From NCBI GenBank assembly GCA_019739295.1, contig JAHHDV010000026.1, positions 1 through 64,000 on the forward strand: a DNA stretch of 64,000 nucleotides, in the 5' to 3' direction. This document shows positions 19,441-28,970 of this stretch, piece after piece. Position 1 is the first letter of the stretch. Each line of letters opens with the position of its first letter. This DNA is from Taibaiella sp. Its GTDB lineage: Bacteria; Bacteroidota; Bacteroidia; Chitinophagales; Chitinophagaceae. Under the pieces are notes generated by a model. The model saw nothing but the letters and a program-made list of their open reading frames with translations, was not told the origin of the DNA and searched no databases. The position numbers and the translations under genes are program-made.

Positions 19441-21235
19441 ATGATGAATTTCAATCAATTTGGATTGAAAAATGAATTGGTGCAGGCTGTTACACAATTA
19501 GGATTCACACATCCGTCTCCCATCCAGCAGAATACAATTCCTCTTTTAATCAATAACACTACAGATATTATCGCATTGGCCCAGACAGGGACCGGTAAGA
19601 CAGCGGCATTCGGCCTTCCTTTGCTGCATAAACTGGATCCGGATGCCCCAGGGGTTCAGGCATTAATACTTTCGCCTACCAGAGAGTTGTGCATGCAGAT
19701 TAAGGATGAGATGGTCAAGTACAGTGCCTTTATGGAGGATGTCTCGATCGCAGCGGTATACGGGGGGGCTTCTATCTCGGAACAGATCAGGCAGATCAAG
19801 AGAGGCGTCGATATCATCGTAGCGACCCCGGGCAGATTGATAGACCTGATAGACAGAAGGGCATTGTTCCTGAATGATGTTTCCACTATTGTACTGGATG
19901 AGGCAGATGAGATGCTGAATATGGGTTTCAGGGAAGATATAGACCGTATCCTTGAAGTGACGGAATCAAGAGAGGAAGTATGGCTCTTCTCTGCAACGAT
20001 GAACAATGACGTAAGGAGAATCGCTAAGAAATTTATGGACGCCCCTCAGGAGGTGGCGGTAGCTCGTGAAAATGTGGGTAATGAAAATATCTCACACCAG
20101 TATTATGTCACTCAGGGTAAATACAGATATGAAGCGCTTCAGAGAATGCTGGACATCACCCCGGATATTTACGGAATCATCTTTACAAGGACCAAGCAGG
20201 ATGCTCATGATGTATCGGAGAAGTTAGTAAAGGATGGCTATCAGGTAAGTGCTTTACACGGCGATTTGGACCAGAATATGCGGAGGCAAGGTAATGGCAA
20301 AATTTAAAAACCGTCAATTGCAGGTCATTGTGGCTACTGATGTTGCTGCAAGGGGAATAGATGTAAATGATATAAGTCATGTGATCAATTATGAATTGCC
20401 TGATGACCCTGAAGTATACACCCATAGAAGCGGAAGAACGGCAAGAGCCGGTAAAACGGGGATTTGTATCAGCATATCTACTCCCCGGGAGATAGCTAAG
20501 ATCCGCAGGATAGAGCGTATGGTCAATAGCAGGTTTGAAAAGAAAGAAATACCCAGCGGCGGAGAAGTAATCAAAATTAAAATATTGAGCTTCCTGGATG
20601 AGATCCGGGAAGCGCAGCCGGATAATGCCTTCGAAAAGAAATACATCTCCCTGATCCAGGAGGAGCTCCAGGATATGACACAGGAGGAATTGCTTCATAA
20701 ATTACTTTGGATGCAATTGAACCCCAGCATCCTGGCATATAAGAATGCAAATGATCTAAATGTAAACGTGAAGGAAGCTGCCAAAGCTGCAAGCAAGAAT
20801 GGTACTGTCCGTCTGTTCATCAATTTGGGTAAGAAGGATGGGTTAAGCAATAAAAAATTGGCTGACTTTATTGCTGATTCTGTTGATTTTGATTACAAAT
20901 CCATAGACAGGGTTACAGTCACAGAATTAAGTTCTTACTTCAATGTTCCGGCAGATACAGTGGATTATATTGTGGAAAATCTCTCCAAGCAGAAATACAA
21001 TGGCCGCAAGCTCAGGGTAGATGAAGCCGAAGAAAAGTCCCGCAGAAGGGACCGGGGAGAAGACAGGTCACTACGTTCAGGATCCGACAGGTTCGGTTCG
21101 GGAGGAGAACGTTCTTCGGGTAGAAGAAGCTCCGATGAGCCGGGCAGAGAGAGCAGGAAGTACGATTTCAGATCTGAGAATAGAAAGAAAGCAGAGATGA
21201 AAAATCCGGCCCCCAAAAAAAAGAAAGCAAAATAA
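19441..21235 (+). CDS. deaD: DEAD-box ATP-dependent RNA helicase, frameshifted
   Basis: RNA helicase of the DeaD/CsdA/DbpA group. The first frame carries the Q motif (FTHPSPIQQNTIP), Walker A AQTGTGKT, PTREL, DEAD (VLDEADEML) and SAT; the second carries ARGIDV and HRSGRTARAG (motifs V and VI), a C-terminal DbpA-type RNA-binding domain (VRLFINLGKKDGLSNKKL) and a basic Arg/Ser/Lys-rich tail. The frames meet at about 20281-20291, where removing one base restores QNMR...KVMAKFKNRQLQ. The whole protein is about 597 residues, normal for DeaD. Expected roles are ribosome assembly and RNA unwinding at low temperature. The break is most likely a sequencing insertion. Confidence 0.92.
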
Positions 21236-21245
21236 TAAAGGCCTT

Positions 21246-21263
21246 ACAGTAAAAAGTTACTGT
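21246..21263. terminator. Weak hairpin between convergent genes
   Basis: ACAGTAA and TTACTGT form a 7-bp stem with an AAAG loop between the helicase and pabB 3' ends. No T tract follows, so function is uncertain. Confidence 0.35.
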
Positions 21264-21303
21264 TGCGGCTCATCTTCCCTACATCATCGGAAACCAAGGT
21301 TTT

Positions 21304-22569
21304 TTATGATCGGGGAAGAATAGCTCTTTTCATAGAAGCTGCTTTCCATTGTATTTCTTCCCATTCCTGAAGTGCTGTGCTGTCGTAGGTAATAGCTCCT
21401 CCTACCTTAAAGGACAGAGACTTTTCCAGGGGACGATATACAATGGATCGAATCACGACATTGCTGTCATAGTCGCCATCGGGATTGATATAAAAGACAG
21501 TGCCGCTGTATAGTCCCCTGGCTTCCGGTTCATATTTTTGGATATGATCGATTACGGTAGCTTTAGGTGCTCCGGTCATGCTACCCATAGGGAATGTGCA
21601 TTGAAGCACATCCTGAAAATGCATGCCTTCTTTTAATGTTCCCCGGATAGTAGAGATCATCTGGTATACAAACGGGAATTCATAGATACCAAAAAGTTCG
21701 GGTACTGTGACAGAACCTGTCTCGCAGCATCTCGCCAGATCATTTCTTGTCAGGTCTACGATCATGACATTTTCTGATTTGTCCTTTTCACTTTGGGACA
21801 ATGCAGCTTTATTTTCTGCTTGTTCTTGCAGGGTATTGCCCCTAGGCGCTGTTCCTTTGATGGGCTGACTCAGGATCAGCTGCTTGTTTTTATAGATGAA
21901 CCTTTCGGGACTGGTACAGACCAGGTATTCATTGTCGCGTTTATACAGTGCAGCCATAGGTGCGGGATTAAGCCTGTTCTGCTGATAAAATAGCACAACC
22001 GGGTCAATGGTGATATCCCGGACATGAAAAGGAATACAATAATTCAATTCATAGTACTTACCCCGGAAAATATCTTCCCGGATTTGTTCTATGCGGGCAA
22101 TGTAAGTTTCCCGGTCAATGGGTGAAAGGATATGAGCATTGCGAGGCATAATATATTCAAGATCCGTTTCCTTATCAGGAATTGCAATGATGTCTTGTAT
22201 GATCGAATCCGGATCACTGTAAGCTTCGACCACCAGAGAGTCCTGGCCTGCCGGTATATATATGACGATATCAGGCGTATAGAAATATCCCGCCTGATGT
22301 GCAGGTACTTCTTTATCCCTTACTTTGGGATCAAACTCAAACTGGAGGTTACCGAATATCCAATCCCCGGCAAGGTTCAAGTCCTGGTATGCATGTCCGG
22401 CCAGGCATCCTGTTCCTGCCAGGAGCTCGTACCGGTTGGGAGCTATGGCGTATCGGTTATTATCTAAAAAAGTAAAAGTATCACTCTTTGCAATATACAG
22501 TAATACTTTTACTTTAATAGTGTCTAGCTCTTGCCGGTTAAATATAAAAAAGGATTTTTGTCTGTTCAA
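21304..22569 (-). CDS. pabB: Aminodeoxychorismate synthase component I
   Basis: The 421-residue chorismate-binding enzyme makes 4-amino-4-deoxychorismate for folate synthesis. The decisive motif is PIKGTAPRG: PabB proteins have this PIKGT Lys, whereas anthranilate synthase (TrpE) has PIAGT. Other family motifs are SENVMIVDLTRNDL, FPMGSMTGAPK and ARGLYSGTVFYI. No glutamine amidotransferase (pabA) gene is nearby, so that subunit must be shared or encoded elsewhere. The start ATG is followed by a moderately divergent N-terminal domain, as usual. Confidence 0.9.
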   Translation of the reverse strand: MNRQKSFFIFNRQELDTIKVKVLLYIAKSDTFTFLDNNRYAIAPNRYELLAGTGCLAGHAYQDLNLAGDWIFGNLQFEFDPKVRDKEVPAHQAGYFYTPDIVIYIPAGQDSLVVEAYSDPDSIIQDIIAIPDKETDLEYIMPRNAHILSPIDRETYIARIEQIREDIFRGKYYELNYCIPFHVRDITIDPVVLFYQQNRLNPAPMAALYKRDNEYLVCTSPERFIYKNKQLILSQPIKGTAPRGNTLQEQAENKAALSQSEKDKSENVMIVDLTRNDLARCCETGSVTVPELFGIYEFPFVYQMISTIRGTLKEGMHFQDVLQCTFPMGSMTGAPKATVIDHIQKYEPEARGLYSGTVFYINPDGDYDSNVVIRSIVYRPLEKSLSFKVGGAITYDSTALQEWEEIQWKAASMKRAILPRS

Positions 22570-22644
22570 ATCCGATAGGCTGGCTTAAATAATTGTCAAT
22601 GAAGTTGGAGATGAAGACATCTCAATGATTGAACAGAAGGCTGA

Positions 22645-23100
22645 TCAATAATCGTCATCCTCTTCCTCGTCATCAAAGTCGTCATTAAAGAAGTCGAACT
22701 CTTCAAAATCTTCATCGAATTCCTCATCGATTTTTGATTTCTTGCTTTTGATTCCTTTACTGCTGCTTGTAGTTTTCTTGGGTTGAGGCATATCAAATTC
22801 ATCGAAATCCTCATTGAATGAGAATTCATCCTCCTCGAAATCAAATTCTTCATCAAATTCATCAAAATGATCATCCTCGTCCTCATCTTCATCGAATTCA
22901 TCTACGATGTTCTTCTTCGATGCAGATTTTTTAGGTGTAGATTTGGCTGAAGATTTCCTGGATGTACTTTCTTCCAGGTCTTCTTCATCAAGCAATTCTT
23001 TAGCACTTTTTGCTGGCGTAGAGGCCTTCTTAGCAGTCGTTTTTGCAGTTTTCGAACTGCTGCTCTTGGTACTGGTTTTTTTACTGTTGCTGGCTTTCAT
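22645..23100 (-). CDS. Low-complexity protein: basic Lys/Ser N-terminus, extremely acidic C-terminus
   Basis: A 151-residue protein that I do not recognise. The first third is Lys/Ser/Thr/Ala-rich (many SSK and AKK units, resembling histone-tail or Lys-rich linker sequence). From about residue 65 it is dominated by Asp, Glu and Phe, with repeated DEFDED and EEFD units, interrupted by one short basic Ser/Lys island, and it ends EEEDDDY. It is almost certainly disordered and bipolar in charge. No signal peptide or membrane segment. It lies about 100 bases downstream of purA on the same strand, where it is monocistronic or a distal operon member. A role in nucleic-acid or ribosome binding is conceivable but unsupported. 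Confidence 0.65.
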   Translation of the reverse strand: MKASNSKKTSTKSSSSKTAKTTAKKASTPAKSAKELLDEEDLEESTSRKSSAKSTPKKSASKKNIVDEFDEDEDEDDHFDEFDEEFDFEEDEFSFNEDFDEFDMPQPKKTTSSSKGIKSKKSKIDEEFDEDFEEFDFFNDDFDDEEEDDDY

Positions 23101-23203
23101 ATACGATCACTGATGAAATGGTGCTACAATACGGTTTTTGTTTTTTAAAATTAAATATTTTGTTTTGATTTTTTGCAAACCAACTTTTCAATCTAAGACT
23201 TTA

Positions 23204-24466
23204 TCAAAAAATTAAAAGTTGGTCACGACCTGTGCCATTGGACACAAATTTAATAGGAGTTTCCAAATATTTTTCCACAAATTGGCAGAAATGCAGGAAT
23301 TCTTCCGGGAGATCCTTTGTTTCCGTCGCATCTGTTACACTTTTCTTCCAACCCGGGAAGGTCCTGTATTCCGGCTGAATGTCCGCATCGCAGATGTCGA
23401 ATGGCAGGATCTCTTCTGATTGACCATTGATCCTGTATGCAGTTGCTGCCTTGATTTGTTCGAATCCGTCCAATACATCTGCTTTTGTCATAATCAGCTG
23501 GGTAACACCGCTAAGCATTACCGTATATTTCAATGCGACTAAATCTATCCAGCCACACCTCCGTGGCCGCTTGGTTACAGCGCCGTATTCATGACCTTTA
23601 TCTCTCAGCATCTGTCCGTCATTATCTTCCAGTTCTGTGGGAAACGGACCGCTGCCCACACGCGTACAATATGCTTTGGTGATGCCATAGACTTCTCCTA
23701 TCCGGGAGGGTGCAATGCCCAGGCCGGTACAGACTCCCGCTGATATGGTATTGCTGGATGTGACAAATGGATAAGTTCCGTAATCTACATCCAGCATGGA
23801 GCCTTGTGCTCCTTCAGCAAGGATTTTTTTGCCTTCCCTGATTTTCTGATTGATCCAGTATTCACCATCTACAATGTTGAGTCCTCTGAGGAATTCAACC
23901 GCATCGATAAAACCAGCTTCCCACTCTTCCCAGGCTATGGTTTCACTATAATTATTGAGGATGTCAATATGTTTTTGCCTAAGCTGTTCATATTTTTCTT
24001 TCCAGTTGCTGGTCAGGATATCACCGACTCTAAGACCGTTTCTCCCGGTCTTGTCCATATATGCCGGTCCGATGCCTTTTAGTGTAGACCCTATTTTGGA
24101 TTTACCCTTTGCAGCTTCTGATGCAGCATCCAGTGCCCTGTGTGTAGGAAGCACAAGATGTGCTTTCTTCGCGATGAACAGGTTCTTGTCCAATAATATT
24201 CCCTGGTCCTGCAGGTTGAGTATTTCTTCTTTAAGCGTAACGGGATCAATGACTACACCATTCCCGATCAGGTTCTCGATCTGCGCATTGAAAACCCCGG
24301 AGGGGATGGTCCTGAGCACTATTTTCTGCCCGTTGACATATAAAGTGTGCCCCGCATTGGATCCGCCCTGGAACCGTGCCACTACATCATATCGGGCTGC
24401 CAGGTAATCAACGATTTTCCCTTTCCCTTCGTCGCCCCATTGCAGGCCTAAAAGTACATCTACCAT
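23204..24466 (-). CDS. purA: Adenylosuccinate synthetase
   Basis: GTP-dependent enzyme that joins IMP and aspartate to adenylosuccinate, the first step from IMP to AMP. Family signatures: LLGLQWGDEGKGKIVD at the N-terminus (catalytic Asp and P-loop-like glycines), GGSNAGHT with the catalytic His, GIGPAYMDKTGRNGLR, TSSNTISAGVCTG, KRPRRCGWIDLVALK and the end FVSNGTGRDQLLIF. I prefer ATG 24466 (MVDVLLG), which matches the family N-terminus; ATG 24475 would add three residues. Cytoplasmic, complete, about 420 residues as expected. Confidence 0.97.
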   Translation of the reverse strand: MVDVLLGLQWGDEGKGKIVDYLAARYDVVARFQGGSNAGHTLYVNGQKIVLRTIPSGVFNAQIENLIGNGVVIDPVTLKEEILNLQDQGILLDKNLFIAKKAHLVLPTHRALDAASEAAKGKSKIGSTLKGIGPAYMDKTGRNGLRVGDILTSNWKEKYEQLRQKHIDILNNYSETIAWEEWEAGFIDAVEFLRGLNIVDGEYWINQKIREGKKILAEGAQGSMLDVDYGTYPFVTSSNTISAGVCTGLGIAPSRIGEVYGITKAYCTRVGSGPFPTELEDNDGQMLRDKGHEYGAVTKRPRRCGWIDLVALKYTVMLSGVTQLIMTKADVLDGFEQIKAATAYRINGQSEEILPFDICDADIQPEYRTFPGWKKSVTDATETKDLPEEFLHFCQFVEKYLETPIKFVSNGTGRDQLLIF

Positions 24467-24475
24467 TAGATACAA

Positions 24476-24852
24476 ATAAGAATACGTCCTTTCGAAAAAT
24501 TACAGAAAGAACCAATAAAAAATACCAACAATGCTTCCTGGAAACAAGGCATGGATATCAAGACCCTATTAAAAGTAGAAAATCACTGCTGATGCTGAAA
24601 TTCGAAAACGAAATTATACATCCATAACAAAATAAAAAAATGTTCTTTCCTTTATTCTTAAACATTTTTTTTGTTCGCAAAAAATGTTTACAGACCATGC
24701 AGGCAGGTCTTTTAAATTCCTTTTAATGGTGCAGGCCGGGATGATATGATCATTCTTTACCTGCACAGGATCTTCCTGCCGGATATGGAAAGTAAACAGT
24801 CATGAGGAAATGTCAGGATACGGTTCGGAATTAGTAAAAACTTCAGAAAAAA
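24476..24852. other. Intergenic region without a recognisable gene
   Basis: About 380 bases lie between purA (start) and the terminator of the dsbD gene, both on the minus strand. The stretch is AT-rich and must hold the purA promoter. An A/T-only inverted repeat (24634-24644 with 24661-24671) is visible but is likely compositional. No coding region or RNA gene can be supported. Confidence 0.5.
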
Positions 24853-24877
24853 ATAAGTGGCCTCAAAGGCCACTTAT
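24853..24877 (-). terminator. Rho-independent terminator of the dsbD gene
   Basis: An 11-bp stem ATAAGTGGCCT / AGGCCACTTAT with a 3-base loop is followed on the minus strand by TTTTTT, 8 bases after the dsbD stop codon. Confidence 0.88.
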
Positions 24878-24884
24878 GGAGGTT

Positions 24885-27062
24885 TTATTGTTGATGGCCG
24901 GCTGCGTGTTTTGCTTTTACAGATTGCAGTATCCTGATAAACCTTGGAATATCATTGACATATCCTCCCGCATTTTCGATAACATTGCCATCTCCATCTA
25001 CGAATACATACAATGGTTGCATTACAGAATTGAATCTCATCAGTTCCAGATCCAGGTTTTTATCCCCCAGGGTTTTCATCAGCTTACCATCCAGCTTTGA
25101 ATTATATCGTTCCCCGGCAGGAAGCGGGGATGAGTCGTCCACATACAGGCTGGCTACAATGAAGTTGTCCTTCAGGTCCCGGAGGATATCCGGGTTGTTC
25201 AGTACAGCTTTCTCCATTTTCCTACAGTTAATACAGGAATGACCTGTAAAGTCGAGGAGCACCGGCTTTCCTGTCTTCTTACCTGCAGCTAATGCCTCGT
25301 CATAATCAAAGAAAGCGGTAATCCCCGGCAATTCGGATTTGAGTTTATCCGTATATTTTTCAGGCCTCACCTCGTTCCCCGGGGAACCGGAAGATGAATG
25401 AGAAGAACCTGAATTGATTTGAATCTCTGTCAGTTGCTTCTTTAAGTTAAAGTCATGAGTCTTGGATTCCGGCATGAAGCCGCTGATCGCCTCAAGCGGA
25501 GCACCCCACAGACCAGGTACCATATACACCGCAAAGGATAGGGAAGCAATTGCAAAGAACAACCTGGTCACACCCACATAAGGCTGTCCAAATGCATTTT
25601 TGGGTAATTCTTCATCATGAGACAATTTGAGCTTTCCCAGAAGGTAAATTCCCAATAAGGCAAATAATACGATCCAGATAGAAAGGAAAACTTCTACATC
25701 CAGCAGCCCCCAGTGGTAGGCCAAATCCACATTGGACAAGAACTTCAATGCCATCGCCAGTTCAATGAAGCCCATGGTCACCTTCACGGCGTTGAGCCAC
25801 CCGCCGCTTTTTGCCATCTTATTGATGATCCCGGGGAACAGGGCACCCAGGGCAAACGGCAGAGCGATAGCCAGGCCGAAGCCAAGGAAACCGATGACAC
25901 CACCGAAGCTGTTGCCGGAAGTGAAGATGTAGACGATCAGGTTACTGATGAAAGCAGAAGTGCAGCTGAATGAAACGATAACGAGCACCAGTGCCATAAA
26001 AAAGATACCGCCGATATTGTTGGTATTCGCTCTTTTATCCATTGCATTGGATAAGGAGGAGGGCAAGGTGATCTCAAACGCGCCCAGTAAGGAGATACCG
26101 AAGACGACAAATACGACAAATACGAACAGGTTGAACCAGATACTGGAACTGATCTCGTACATGGTTTTCTGGGTAAACAATAAGCTGATCAATGCTCCTA
26201 TGGCTACAAATATGATAATGATAGACAAGGCATATGTGATGGCATTCCTGATACCGGTAGCCTTGTCCTTGCTTCTCTTCGTGAAGAAGCTGACAGTAAC
26301 CGGCAGCATCGCGTAGATACAGGGCATAATGAAGGCCACAAATCCCCAGAATAATCCCATCAGGAATAATTCCCAGCTTGATTTTTTATCCAGCCCATCT
26401 TCGTCATCGGATGCACCCTGATCCTGAGCAGATGTGGAACCAGCTATGACATTGCTTCCTGTAGTATCAGAAGCTGTCAGGGTAGTATCTGCGCCTGTGC
26501 TGTCTGCAGGCAAGGCAGACAGGGTAGTATCCGTATCCGTCTTCACGCTATCAGCAGAGGTCGTGTCTTGCCTGGGAACTACGTCAGTCAGCTTTACTTC
26601 AAAATCCACATCGGTAGGTGGCAGACAGCCACTCTCATTACACGTCTGGAAGGTAGCGACTCCTTTGACCGTTGTATTTTTATTGGCTTCGATACGCTGG
26701 GTATATCGGGCAGAGCCTTCGTAATACCTGATCGTCCCCATCATCTCATCTTTTTTTTCTTTTTGTTTGCCCTGTGGCTTCACCTTCCCGATAAGCTTGT
26801 AATCATTGCCCCTGGCTACTTTGATAGTGGTCGGGATCAGGCTGATCGGAATTTCTCCATCTTTTCCGCCCGGGTTGAACGTCCAGATATGAAAATCAGC
26901 CTGGGTAATGGTAGCAGTTCCTATGATGTCATAGGTGTAATCATTTATCTTTTTGGCTTCAAATTTCCATTTTACAATATCATTGGGTTTCTGGGAAAAA
27001 CTTAAAAACGGAAGAAGTGCAAATAAAACAAAAGAAAGAATTCGTATCAAAAATTGCTTCAT
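24885..27062 (-). CDS. dsbD: Thiol:disulfide interchange protein DsbD
   Basis: The 725-residue protein moves electrons from cytoplasmic thioredoxin to the periplasm. Order of domains: signal peptide (residues 1-23), an nDsbD-like beta domain with its Cys pair in FQTCNESGCLPPTD, a Ser/Thr/Asp-rich linker, an eight-helix DsbD transmembrane domain beginning around FIMPCIYAMLPVTVSFF, and a C-terminal thioredoxin-like domain with the redox pair HSCINCRKME (about residue 610). Expected partners are periplasmic disulfide isomerases or cytochrome c maturation proteins. A paralogue of the first domain is encoded just upstream on the same strand. Confidence 0.93.
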   Translation of the reverse strand: MKQFLIRILSFVLFALLPFLSFSQKPNDIVKWKFEAKKINDYTYDIIGTATITQADFHIWTFNPGGKDGEIPISLIPTTIKVARGNDYKLIGKVKPQGKQKEKKDEMMGTIRYYEGSARYTQRIEANKNTTVKGVATFQTCNESGCLPPTDVDFEVKLTDVVPRQDTTSADSVKTDTDTTLSALPADSTGADTTLTASDTTGSNVIAGSTSAQDQGASDDEDGLDKKSSWELFLMGLFWGFVAFIMPCIYAMLPVTVSFFTKRSKDKATGIRNAITYALSIIIIFVAIGALISLLFTQKTMYEISSSIWFNLFVFVVFVVFGISLLGAFEITLPSSLSNAMDKRANTNNIGGIFFMALVLVIVSFSCTSAFISNLIVYIFTSGNSFGGVIGFLGFGLAIALPFALGALFPGIINKMAKSGGWLNAVKVTMGFIELAMALKFLSNVDLAYHWGLLDVEVFLSIWIVLFALLGIYLLGKLKLSHDEELPKNAFGQPYVGVTRLFFAIASLSFAVYMVPGLWGAPLEAISGFMPESKTHDFNLKKQLTEIQINSGSSHSSSGSPGNEVRPEKYTDKLKSELPGITAFFDYDEALAAGKKTGKPVLLDFTGHSCINCRKMEKAVLNNPDILRDLKDNFIVASLYVDDSSPLPAGERYNSKLDGKLMKTLGDKNLDLELMRFNSVMQPLYVFVDGDGNVIENAGGYVNDIPRFIRILQSVKAKHAAGHQQ

Positions 27063-27108
27063 GAACTATTGGGTAAATAAAATGAATAAAAAAAATAAAG
27101 CACTGATA

Positions 27109-27126
27109 TGCCCCTACTGAGGGGCA
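27109..27126 (-). terminator. Possible hairpin downstream of the nDsbD-like gene
   Basis: TGCCCC and GGGGCA pair around a 6-base loop; on the minus strand a T-rich tract follows about 13 bases later. It lies between the nDsbD-like gene and dsbD, so it could attenuate read-through or sit in the dsbD leader. Confidence 0.35.
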
Positions 27127-27249
27127 GTCTGTAAAAGTATTTAAAAATTATAGAAAAAGTGTTTACATATTCCAAATTGATCTAATGTAAATATTCCATT
27201 CGAAATATGGAGATACCATATCTTAAGGATTGATGTACTTCATAAAAAA

Positions 27250-27702
27250 TTATAATTCTATCGAGAAAGGAATGGTCCTGGGGGGCAGGCAGGTAGACGC
27301 GTTACAAGCCTGGAAAAGGATATTCCCGGAGATCTTCGAACCGGGTTTTGCTTTTACCTTCTGTCGGAACAGGACCTGCTCGCCTTCATAATAGGATACA
27401 GGACCAAAGATTTCATCTTCCCGTTCTGTTCTCGTACCCTCAACGATCATATCACCCAACAATTCCTGGCCGGATATTATGTCAAATGTGATCCGGGTCG
27501 GTATCAGCATCTCGCTCTGCAGGTCCGTAGTCCAGAAATGCCACCCTTCCTGGAGCATATCGGCAGTGATCAGCACTTCATAATGCTCCCGGTCCCGGTT
27601 GGCATCAAAGGACCATGCTACCACGTCTCCTATCTGTGCCTTCGATGAGCAGGTAAAAAATACAAGACCGAAGCTCAATATTAATGACAAAAATCTTTTC
27701 AT
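27250..27702 (-). CDS. Stand-alone nDsbD-like periplasmic protein
   Basis: A 150-residue secreted protein with signal peptide (MKRFLSLILSFGLVFFTCSSKA). The mature part matches the N-terminal domain of DsbD: VAWSFDANRD, GWHFWTT, then FGPVSYYEGEQVLFRQKVK and the Cys pair FQACNASTCLPPRTIPF. It lacks the membrane and thioredoxin domains entirely. ATG 27702 is preferred over 27738 because only this start gives a clean signal peptide. It lies upstream of dsbD on the same strand, separated by 187 bases. It might accept electrons from DsbD and pass them to a specific target, or it may be a redox adaptor; this is inference. Confidence 0.82.
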   Translation of the reverse strand: MKRFLSLILSFGLVFFTCSSKAQIGDVVAWSFDANRDREHYEVLITADMLQEGWHFWTTDLQSEMLIPTRITFDIISGQELLGDMIVEGTRTEREDEIFGPVSYYEGEQVLFRQKVKAKPGSKISGNILFQACNASTCLPPRTIPFSIEL

Positions 27703-27915
27703 TCTGAGAACTGATTTAAATAAACACAACACTACCAAAAATATAGGATTATTCTCAATAGTTGTGTTAAACTAATAAGAGGGTCAGCTATAGCAAAGAA
27801 TGGATTCAAACGCGAAGGATATCCATACCCGGGTCGGGGTACAAGACAGATATGTATGCAGCATTTGCATTTAAGTGTAGCTGTACAGGGCAGGGTTATT
27901 TTTTTTGAAAAAATA

Positions 27916-27948
27916 TTTGGAGGTCTGATCTTTTTGTTATTAACTTTG
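27916..27948 (+). promoter_or_regulatory. Bacteroidota promoter (TTTG-N21-TAACTTTG)
   Basis: TTTG at 27916-27919 and an exact TAnnTTTG element at 27941-27948 are 21 bases apart, close to the usual spacing. Transcription would begin near 27955, about 13 bases before the ATG at 27968. The -7 element overlaps the left half of an inverted repeat. Confidence 0.7.
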
Positions 27949-27959
27949 TAATTCAAAGT
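27943..27959. promoter_or_regulatory. Candidate operator, copy 1 (ACTTTG-N5-CAAAGT)
   Basis: Perfect 6-bp inverted repeat with spacer TAATT, overlapping the -7 element and predicted start of transcription, followed by GTGCTTTT. The same half-sites, spacer length and flank recur at 28971-28987. Position and symmetry suit a winged-helix dimer that represses by blocking RNA polymerase. Confidence 0.65.
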
Positions 27960-27967
27960 GCTTTTTT

Positions 27968-28634
27968 ATGAATCAAAACAGTTCGATCAACACGCTTCAG
28001 GACATCAGGGATATGATGGAGCGGAGCAGCAGGTTTATAAGCCTGAGCGGGTGGAGCGGAATCAGCGCCGGTATCTGTGCATTGATAGGCGGTGGCTGGG
28101 CATACCGGGTGATGCACCCGTCTGCAAATGATTTGGGTACCGGAGATCAGTATGGCATGGATGCCATAGACGGGATATCCGACCTGGGAGATCTGATCTT
28201 TTCAAGATTATTCCTGATCGCTGTCCTGACACTGGCAGCGGCACTTTGCTGCGCCTTATTTTTTACCTGGAGGAACGGCAGGAAGAAGGGACAGCAGATG
28301 GTGGACGGCATCGAGCAGAAGACTGGTGATCAGTATGGCCGTTCCCCTGTCGGCAGGTGGCATCTTTACGTTATATCTGTGTTTCCAGGGATTATACGGG
28401 TTAGTGGCACCTTCATTGCTGATCTTCTATGGCCTGGCCATCATCAATGCTTCAAAATATACCCTCGTAGGTACTATATGGCTGGGTTATACAATGTTGC
28501 TCACCGGCTTGCTCAATTTGTTATTTATTGGTTATGGATTGTATTTTTGGATTTTCGGATTTGGTATTTTGCACATTCTGTATGGAATCATTATGTGGTA
28601 CAGATATGAAAGAATGGTAGAACACCGGGACTAA
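27968..28634 (+). CDS. Four-helix membrane protein co-transcribed with HTH_34 regulator, frameshifted
   Basis: The N-terminal frame (MNQNSSINTLQDIRDMMERS) covers a cytoplasmic start and two membrane helices (GWSGISAGICALIGGGWAY; LFLIAVLTLAAALCCALFF); the C-terminal frame adds three more hydrophobic stretches (FQGLYGLVAPSLLIFYGLA; TIWLGYTMLLTGLLNLLFI; YFWIFGFGILHILYGII). They join near 28319-28322 when one base is removed. I know this protein only as an uncharacterised neighbour of HTH_34 regulators in Bacteroidota; no enzymatic motif is visible. It ends 10 bases before the regulator gene, so the two form one transcript, and the membrane protein may sense or modulate a signal for it. Confidence 0.75.
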
Positions 28635-28644
28635 AAGAACAGCA

Positions 28645-28953
28645 TTGAAAGAACAGCATTTCGACATATCATTACTCAATAAGGTCTTTGACAACAGGAT
28701 CCGCTTAGGTATCATGAGCACGCTCATGGTCAATGATGAGATCAGCTTCAATGAGCTGAAGACCCTGATGGATGTGACGGACGGTAACCTCGCCAGCCAC
28801 CTGAAAGGCCTGGAAGAGGCAGGCTTTATTAAAGTTCAGAAGGGATTTATCGGGCGCAAGACCAATACGACTTATAGTGCTACAAAGGCAGGAATGCAGG
28901 CATTTCGCCAGCACCTGTCCGGATTGGAAAAACTAATCAAAGGAATGGACTAA
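28645..28953 (+). CDS. Winged-helix transcriptional regulator (HTH_34 family)
   Basis: A 102-residue DNA-binding protein of the ArsR/MarR-like HTH_34 family. The recognition region reads FNELKTLMDVTDGNLASHLK and the wing contains KGFIGRKTNTTYSATKAG; RIRLGIMSTLMVND is the typical N-terminal helix. There is no Cys metal site, so the signal is probably not a metal bound by the protein itself. Start is TTG at 28645. It lies in the first of two neighbouring transcription units that share the inverted repeat ACTTTG-N5-CAAAGT, making it the prime candidate for binding that repeat and repressing its own gene and the creD unit. Confidence 0.9.
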   Translation: MKEQHFDISLLNKVFDNRIRLGIMSTLMVNDEISFNELKTLMDVTDGNLASHLKGLEEAGFIKVQKGFIGRKTNTTYSATKAGMQAFRQHLSGLEKLIKGMD

Positions 28954-28970
28954 ATTTTTTTGCTCTGAAT

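Noticed and set aside
22596..22901. Met/Arg/Ser-rich open frame overlapping the acidic protein gene
   Set aside because: It is the shifted-frame image of Asp/Glu-rich codons; the other frame has a proper start and full-length reading.
24634..24671. A/T-only inverted repeat near purA
   Set aside because: AAAAAAATGTT and AACATTTTTTT pair only through A-T bases in an AT-rich spacer; likely compositional.
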